Positions 10,501-19,500 of a stretch of 64,000 nucleotides of DNA are shown piece by piece. Position numbers and translations under genes: made by a program. How positions within the stretch are numbered: the first letter of the stretch is position 1; each line of letters begins with the position of its first letter. A model generated the notes under the pieces. The model saw only the letters and a program-made list of their open reading frames with translations. It did not search any database and was not told the DNA's origin. Source of the DNA: Candidatus Gastranaerophilales bacterium (GTDB lineage Bacteria > Cyanobacteriota > Vampirovibrionia > Gastranaerophilales > Gastranaerophilaceae); contig CALURU010000001.1 in NCBI GenBank assembly GCA_944323255.1, positions 62,001-126,000 of the forward strand, in the 5' to 3' direction.

Positions 10501-13500
10501 CATACCGAGGATATACCCTTCATCAGTTCCCGTGAAGGTTAATTTACCGTTATTTACTCCTCCGGATATACCGTAGCCTGCAAGAGTAGATATTAAGTCA
10601 TCAACAGTTGTATCGCCCGTTACTGTCACTACGTACTGGGTGCCGCTGCTGCGGACGGTGACGTATGCGGTTCCTGTCATTCCTAGATCATCAAGGGTTG
10701 ATGAGGTGCTCATGGTAACGGTTGTATACTCTTCCAGATACTTGGATTCGGTATTTACCACATATTCACCTTCGCCCGAAACATATGTTTCGCCCTCGCC
10801 TGTTGTGAAGTCAAGCATATCTTTTACGTTCTGGCTCATACCTTCTACATATGACTGTTCGCCGCCAACAAGGGTTAGTTTACCCCCGTGCACGGAGCCC
10901 GCTATATCAAAACCGCCAAGGGTTGATATCAAGTCATCTATTGTATCTGTGCTCTTGATGGTTACTACGTGTTCTGTGCCGTCTGATACAACGGTTACAT
11001 AGCCTGATTCAGCCTCGCCCAGTCCGAGTAGTTCAAACAAGGTCGCTGTTGATAAATCAAGTTCGTCTGCGTGGGACAGAAGGTCGGAAGTTGAGTTCAT
11101 TGTGATTGTAACAACCACCATACCGCCTCCGCCGCCAGAGCCGCCGGCTCCCGCACCACTGCCTGCCTCGTAGTAACGGTAAAGGATACAAGAGTCGGTG
11201 TTGACTATTACATAATCCTCATAGAAAGTATACACGTTTTCTGTAACCTCGGTTGTTCTGCCGGAGCTTGTTATATTTAATTTCGGAGGTTCGCCGGTTT
11301 CGTATGTCCAGCCCTTATCAGCGGTAAAGCCGTAGCCCTCCATTGTTGTTTGGTCGCACATGTCGGAGTAGGAAAGTCCGGTGGTGTTATCTTGCATTAG
11401 GGAAATTGGATCTGGTCTGTAGCCTATAGATCTAATATAACCAATTGCTCCGGCATTATCATCCGAATTATATACTAATGAAGAACTAAATTCAGGAGTT
11501 AAGGTTGTAGCGGGCTGCCCATCTACATTGCCAATAATTCCGCCATTATATTGTCCTCCATATGCTTCGCCACTAAAATAGCATGTATTAAAACCCAGCG
11601 TATAAGTACCATCAGGTGTTATTGGTGTTGTGCTCGAAAATTTGGAATCATCCGGTAAATATAAATACCCTATTAATCCGCCTGCACTAGTACCACTATT
11701 ATCTATCAACGCATCAGTTATGAATACATCCCCTGTAGCATAACAATTGTTTATTGACGCAGTCTCCTGATAGTACATATTTATCATTCCTACTATGCCG
11801 CCGGCATAGCTGGTATCAGAAGATATATCACCTGTACTATAGCTATTGGAAACAACAATTGTAGCACTGTACTCACCTACTCTCATAGCTGTATCTTGAT
11901 TAGCGCCGAGTATACCGCCAGTCCTCCCAGATCCATGAATGTCGCCTGTTGAATAACAATTGTCAATAGTAATAAGGTTACCATCAATACCACCGACAAT
12001 ACCTCCAATAAGATCACCATTAGTATCTATATTCATTTCACTACTACAATTTTTGATAGTGCCTGCATAAGAGTTACCAATAATTCCTCCTACTAAATTA
12101 TTAACATATAGTGAATTAATTGAACCAGATGATTTACAATTACTAATAACAATATTTTGATTATTAGCATCAGCTATAATTCCGCCATATGCACTACTAT
12201 AACCACTACTGCCAATACCAGTACCATATAATGTAATATTTCCGGAGTATTCTAAATTGGAAGCTGCCTGGACACTATATGCTATTCCTACAATACCACC
12301 GACATAATTTGCACCCTCAATATCCGCATTGACAGAAGATTGAGTAATTGATGCACCGTACAAGTACCCAACAATGCCACCGGTACCTGAATTATAAGTT
12401 CCAGTATTTATGTTTATAATATTTAATTCAGAATGACAATTAGAAATTGAACCATTGTTTAACCTTCCAACAATACCGCCAACGTAACCATGGCTTGAGC
12501 ACTGTATACTTCCAGTTATATTGGAAAGATTCAAATTAGAAAGCGAAGTACCTCCAACGTACCCAAAGTATCCACCGATGTCACCAGAAGTAGCACCTGT
12601 TCTATCAGTGCTAATTATATTAAGGTTTGAACCGGATTTTATTGCAAGATTAGAGATTGTGGTACTACTAGATAAAGATCCAACCATTCCACCGACACAC
12701 TCTGCAGAAGGAAATGAAATATTTATATTACCTTCCATAAAAACGTTTGATAATTGACCTTGCAAATCTCCTGCAATACCACCAATATTACTACGATTTG
12801 AACCACTACTATTGTAAAAAGTGACATCTATATCTACAAAACCGGAAGTATATACATTAGAAATTGTTGAATTATTACCACTTCCGACTATTGTTCCAAT
12901 ACTTTTATCAGAATAACTGCTCTGAAATGTTGATTTAATAGAACAATTTTTAACATAACAATTATTTATCGTACTCCCGTTAGAACGACCAGCTATTGCG
13001 CCTATATACTCGAAAATATACGAATAGTTTGTATCATCTGCTATTACATTTATGTTTTCTATTCCGAGATCTTGAATAGTTGCATACTCTATACATATAA
13101 ATAAACCTATTCCCCTGTATCCAGAGTCAGTATCATATAATGATATATTAGAAATTTTGTGTCCATTACCTGCAAATACACCATTAAATTCCCTTATTGT
13201 ATCAATTTGTTGTCCATTAAAATTCAGATCTTTAGTTAATACTATTGTACAGTCGATACCATGCATACTACTAGAATTATTACTACTTGAAGCATAATAA
13301 TCATTAGCTAATTCTATAAATTTTTTGTACTCATCAGTTGTACTTATTGTATAAGTATTATTTTGTACAAGCTCAGTTACAAATGATATAGGTGTTGCAT
13401 TGCTGGCTGTTACAGTTGAAATAACAGTTAGGAAAGAAGTTGTTGTCAATTTAGTAGTCGTTGATATCTGCATTTGAGACAACATACCACCCGGAGCAGC

Positions 13501-16500
13501 ATCTTCTGCATAAATTTCATTTTTATTATCAAGGTAAAGGACTCCACCAGACATATAGGTATCTATCCCATTACTATTTAAAAAGTGAATTAATTCATCA
13601 ATGGTAGAGTATGTATGAAACACTTGTGATGCAATAATGTCTCCATCTGAATTTTTGACATTTATCGTAAAAAATTCAGAACTGCCAAAATTTATAATAT
13701 TGCCCATAGTATCACTGCCAACAGCAATACCGCCATCGGCAGCACCGCCTATTAATATACCGTTATCAATAATATCCTGCAAATTTTCAGAACCGGTATT
13801 AGTACCGTTTAAAGGTTTGTAAAATGTTATTCCACTTCCATTGCCAACATAACAATCTCTTTCATGTCCTCTTGTATGCGTAGGATGAGAATTTATACTG
13901 GAACCGGCATCTGTAGATTTTACATAACAATTTGTAATTATACCATCATTACCAACACCGCCTTCAGAAGGATAGCCATATTGACCTACAATATAACTCT
14001 CCATATTTTCTGTCGATTCAAAATAACAATTATTTATTCCTCCGGTATTATAGCGAGCAATACTGCTAAAATGGGAGCTCACAAGATTTTTCACTCCTAA
14101 ATCACTTATTGTACCTGAAGCAGATATAGTACCAAATAAGTAGCCCTGACGATTAGATGTAATAACATGTCCATTTCCATAAAATGTCCCAGCAAATTCA
14201 CCTATAGTATAATTAACAGAATTAATACCACTATTTTGTAAAGTTATATCGCTAGTTAGAATAAATGTTGCGCCACTACCTTTATTAGCACTTGCATTAA
14301 TTAAGTCAACAAAAGCTTTATATTCTGTGACACTATTAATCGTATACACATGACCTGCCAAAAAACCACTTGAGCTTAAAACAAGCTCAGAAATAGAAAT
14401 AGCATCATTGTCCACGACTTTGGTAACTTCAACGAGGAATGAAGCGGTAGTAGATTGCTGCGTGGTGACTTTAACTCCGATTTGCGTGAGCAGCCCGCCT
14501 GTAGTAGCATCTTCGGCATAGAAACCTTTGGAGTTATCAATAACTAAGATGTCATTTTGAATGGAAGCGCCGACGTTGTTGTCATTGAGGAACTTAATGA
14601 GATCTTGGATAGAGGCAGTTGCATAAAATTCTTGTGAAGCAACGATAAACCCGTCGGAGGATTTAATATTAATAGTCGTTGTTGCGTTGAGGAAATAACC
14701 GAGCTGTCCGAGCACGGCATTATCAGCTTTATCTCCACCGGCAACAATTCCGCCGCCGGCACCTCCTCCGGAGCTATTACCGATGCCGATATACTTAATG
14801 GCGTTGATACCAAGAGCATCAGCAACGTCTCCTGTCACATATTGCCCGTCTTGTGGTTGAAGCGATAGTACGCCGTTAATGAGCTTGGAATCAATACCGT
14901 TGTCTTTAAGCGAATTCATGAGTTGCTCAAAGGTAGTGGAATTGGATACTGTAATTGTAGCGATTTCTTTGTTGTTTTTGGAGTTAACGATTAGCGTATT
15001 CCCTAGATTGAGATCAATGACGTCAGATATTAGAGAGTTTTCGGTAGCGAGTACTGTATCTGTGTAAGTGATAGCGGATCCGGACGTAGCAACGAGTCCT
15101 ATAGTACCATTAGCTTGAATGGTTTTGGTGTAGATATTCATGAGACTAAGCAGGTCGGCATTTCCTCCTCCAGATACAATGTAGTTGTTTTCCGGGGATG
15201 AGATATGAATGATCCCGTTTACGATAGAGGCATCGATACCGTATTTAGCGAGTTCATCGAACATATCAGCGAAAGTGCTGTTGTTCAAAACCGTAACGGT
15301 TCCTACGATGTCTCCGTTCTGGTTTTTGACATCAATTTTCCCTTGTGTTCCATCAGCATAATTCGCCTGTGTTAAAACACTTACGAGCGAATCTTCCGTT
15401 ACCGCTATATTATCTGTATATGTAATTTGTGTAGTAGACGAGGCTGTCATACCAACGGTGTTGGTTACAGTAATTGTTTGAACACCGACTCCGATTTGTG
15501 TAAGAATGTTTCCGGCGACGTAGTACCCGTCTTGGGAGGTCATTGAGATGACTCCGTTGGAGATACCTGCCTGGATACCGTTTGCAGCGAGGGCGTTGAA
15601 GAGATCGTCGAGTGTTGACGTGGAGTTCAGAGTTATTGTGCTAACAGCTGTTCTATTATCATTGTAGACAATGATGTTGGAAGTTCCGGAGGAGTTCATG
15701 GTGGCGAATTCTGTTATCAGAGTATCCCCGGTGGCGTTGATATTATCTGTATGTGTAATTTGTACAGTTGAAGAGGAGGTCATACCGACAGTGTTAGTGA
15801 CGGTAATTGTTTGCATACCGATTCCGATTTGTGTAAGAATGTTTCCGGCGACGTAGTACCCGTCTTGGGAGGTCATTGAGATGACTCCGTTGGAGATACC
15901 TGCCTGGATACCGTTTGCAGCGAGGGCGTTGAAGAGATCGTCGAGTGTTGACGTGGAGTTCAGAGTTATTGTGCTAACAGCTGTTCTATTATCATTGTAG
16001 ACAATGATGTTGGAAGTTCCGGAGGAGTTCATGGTGGCGAATTCTGTTATCAGAGTATCCCCGGTGGCAGTAATATTTTGTGTATGCGTAACTTGTACAG
16101 TTGAGGAAGCTGTCATACCAACGGTGTTGGTTACAGTAATAGTTTGCATCCCGATACCGATTTGTGTAAGAATGTTTCCGGCGACGTAGTAACCGTCCGG
16201 TGAGGACATAGATATGACCCCGTTAGATATTCCAGCTTGAATGCCGTTGGCAGCGAGAGCATTGAAGAGGTCGTCTAGTGTAGAAGTAGCGTTCAGTGTG
16301 ATTGTGCTTATAGCTTTTTTGTTGTCGTCGTATACGATGATGTTGGAAGTTCCGGAGGAGTTCATGGTGGCGAATTCTGTTATCAGAGTATCCCCGGTGG
16401 CGTTGATATTATCTGTATGTGTAATTTGTACAGTTGAAGAGGAGGTCATACCGACAGTGTTAGTGACGGTAATTGTTTGCATACCGATTCCGATTTGATC

Positions 16501-19500
16501 AAGGAGGTTACCAGTTACGTAGTAACCGTCCGGAGAGGTCATTGATATAACCCCGTTAGAGATCCCAGCTTGAATTCCGTTTGCAGCGAGAGCATTGAAG
16601 AGGTCGTCTAGTGTTGACGTGGAGTTCAGTGTGATTGTGCTTATAGCTGTCTTATTATCGTTGTAGACGATGATGTTGGAAGTTCCGGAGGAGCTCATGG
16701 TGGCGAATTCGGTTATCAGAGTATCCCCGGTGGCGTTGATATTATCTGTATGTGTAATTTGTACAGTTGAAGAGGAGGTCATACCGACAGTGTTAGTGAC
16801 GGTAATTGTTCGCATCCCGATACCGATTTGTGTAAGAATGTTTCCGGCGACGTAGTAACCGTCCGGAGAGGTCATTGATATAACCCCGTTAGAGATCCCA
16901 GCTTGAATTCCGTTGGCAGCGAGAGCATTGAAGAGGTCGTCGAGTGTTGACGTAGAATTCAGAGTTATTGTGCTTATAGCTGTCTTATTATCGTTGTAGA
17001 CGATGATGTTGGAAGTTCCGGAGGAGCTCATGGTGGCGAATTCGGTTATCAGTGTATCCCCAGTAGCGGTAATGTTACTGGTGTATGAGATAATAATCGA
17101 GGAAGTGATTGTTTGCGCGACGGTGTGGGTTTGGGGATTAGCATTTTGTACAGAGATCCCGAGATTAGTCATGATGTTTCCGGTGGCGTAGTTACCGTTA
17201 GCGGAGTATAGTGATATGATACCGTCTGTAATGGAAGCTTGGATGTCGTAGAAAGCGAGTTCATTGAAGAGATCTTGAATAGTAGAGGATGTAGTAAGGT
17301 TGTTAATGGTACCGATAGGATTTTGTTTGTTGTCGAATATAACGATGTTGTCGTTTGGGTTTTTTATGGCCCCGATATCACCGAGCGTAGAGTTCAGGTT
17401 AGCGACAAAAGTTCCGGTGTATGTAATGGCCGCAGTTGATGAGGAAGTTGTGTTAATAACTTCTGTTGTAGATTGCGTAGTTATACCGAGATGATTAGGT
17501 AGCGAACCGGTAATGAACTTCCCTTCGAGAGAAGAGAGGGAAATCACTCCGTTGGCTATGGTACCATCGATACCTTCGTTTTTGAGTAGATTGAAGAGGT
17601 CTTCGATGGTGTTAGTAGCTTGTATGTTTATAGTTTTTAGCGGTTTGTTGAGCTTATCATTTATAATCACCGTAGAGTTACCGGTCAGCCCGAGATCGGA
17701 CATTTTTGTGTTGAGATCGGCGAAGACTTCTTGAGTAGTGTATAGAGTGTTTCCGGTAGCAGAAACGGAGTCTGTTGTAGTAACGGATGTGATCCCGAGA
17801 GCAGAGGCTACTGTTCCGGAGAGTGTACCACCGGAGATATTTAATCTGCCTGTGGCATCGAGGAAAGCTGAACCGCCTTTATCGTGTATCATCGTAATTA
17901 ACTCATTAAGAGTAGTATTAGCATTGACGTTGAGTTCTTGCGAGTTAAATCTAAGCGAGTAACCGCTTTGTACTTTATCTTGTGTATTAAGAGTTTGGAT
18001 AATTTCCCCGAGGGTAGTATCACCTGTTACTGCGGATATAGTTGTAATTGTCATGATGGATCCGAGCGCAAAGGAGGAGAGGTTGGATTCTTCAAGTCCC
18101 ATCGCATTTTCGAGTGTAGCGTTTTTGATGTATCCGTTTTCGATTTTGAGTATTCCGTCGTTGAAAGAGGCATGAATGTTGTTAATGTTGTTTATAAAGT
18201 TAATCAGATCAGCGATTGTTGTGTTTTCGTTCACGGTGAATGATGCAGCTTTGGACCCGTCGGAGGCGAAGATATCAACGGTTCTTTGCGCACTAGACAT
18301 GGAGTTAGAGATTCCGAATTCAGCGAGCTTAGAATCAAGCGTGGCTTCGATGGTGAGCGTTTCTTTTCTTGATAGGGGGTCAGAAGTTACGTATTTACCT
18401 GAAATAGTTTCAGTCAGCTGCAGAATGTCATCGAGGTTAGAGGAACCACCAGTGAGCGTTGCATTTTGAATGGTAATTCTGTGCGTATCGTCGTCGAACG
18501 TAGCTTCTATTCCGATGCTAAGGAGCTTGTCGCAGAGATTTTGAATGGAGTCGGATTGAGTTACGTTAATGGTCCTTTCTTGCCCCCTGACGTTGAAAAT
18601 AGCGGTACCGTTAGGGTACATCCCGAGATTGCCTAGAGTAGTAGACTTGGATGCTAAAATGGTGTTAGTAACGGAATGAGTTAGTGCTTGAGATTTTGAG
18701 TAAGTAGAAGCGACAGTTATTTGATCAGTGGAAATAACAGGAGCTCCGTATAGACAGGTAAGGATGTCGGACCCTTGCTGGTATCTTGGGTCAGCTTCTC
18801 TGATGGTTCCGTTGTCGATTAGTTCTTTTACCCTGTCGTCGGAGAGTGTATCGAAGGCACCACCTGTAATTTCGAGGACACCGTCATCTCTGAGCTTAGT
18901 GTAGATTCCGAGGTTACCGAGATCAGCCATGAAGTCAGCGAGAGTTTGTCCGTGGTAGATTTTTTCGTAGAAGATGTTTCCATCGGCATCAGTAACTTGA
19001 AGATATCCTGCCCTGACTTTGAGATCGTCGACTAACATTGTATCTAGCGTAACGATCTCGAAAGTTTGTATGGTTTCGGTGAGAGGTTTCCCTGTGGTCA
19101 TAGCGGTGTACGGTTCGGTTTTAAGTCCGAAAGCATTAATGGCATCGAATGAACCTCCAGTGATTGTACCACCGGAGATTTCGATAGTACCATCATCGTT
19201 GATGGCGGCATATAGCCCAGCGTTAGATAAATTGGCGAGGAAATCTCCAATGGTAGTAGAGGTACCGACTGTGATTGTAGCATATTCATTGTTGGAGTTT
19301 TTGACAATGACTGTTTGTCCGTTCGAGATGTTAATACCGTCTCCTAAATCAGCGATAAGGGTATCGGATGTAGCCGTTGTAGTTTGTGTAATGATTGATT
19401 TATGTGAGAGGTCGCCGGAGATTTGAGTGTTAGAGAAGACGTCAAAGACGAGCCCTAAAGCATCCGAGAAGTTAGTGCTACCTTCATTGGTAATTTTGGC

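Noticed and set aside
9050-10730. Regular repeats that could suggest a CRISPR array
   Set aside because: The period is 336 bp, there are no short repeats with unique spacers, and the DNA is coding in one frame throughout.
10148-11002. Rightward open frames of 120-142 residues opposite fliD (also 15671-16855, 19019-19426 and others)
   Set aside because: They repeat with the same 333/336-bp period as the fliD arrays and have no ribosome sites; they are antisense shadows of a repetitive, biased gene.
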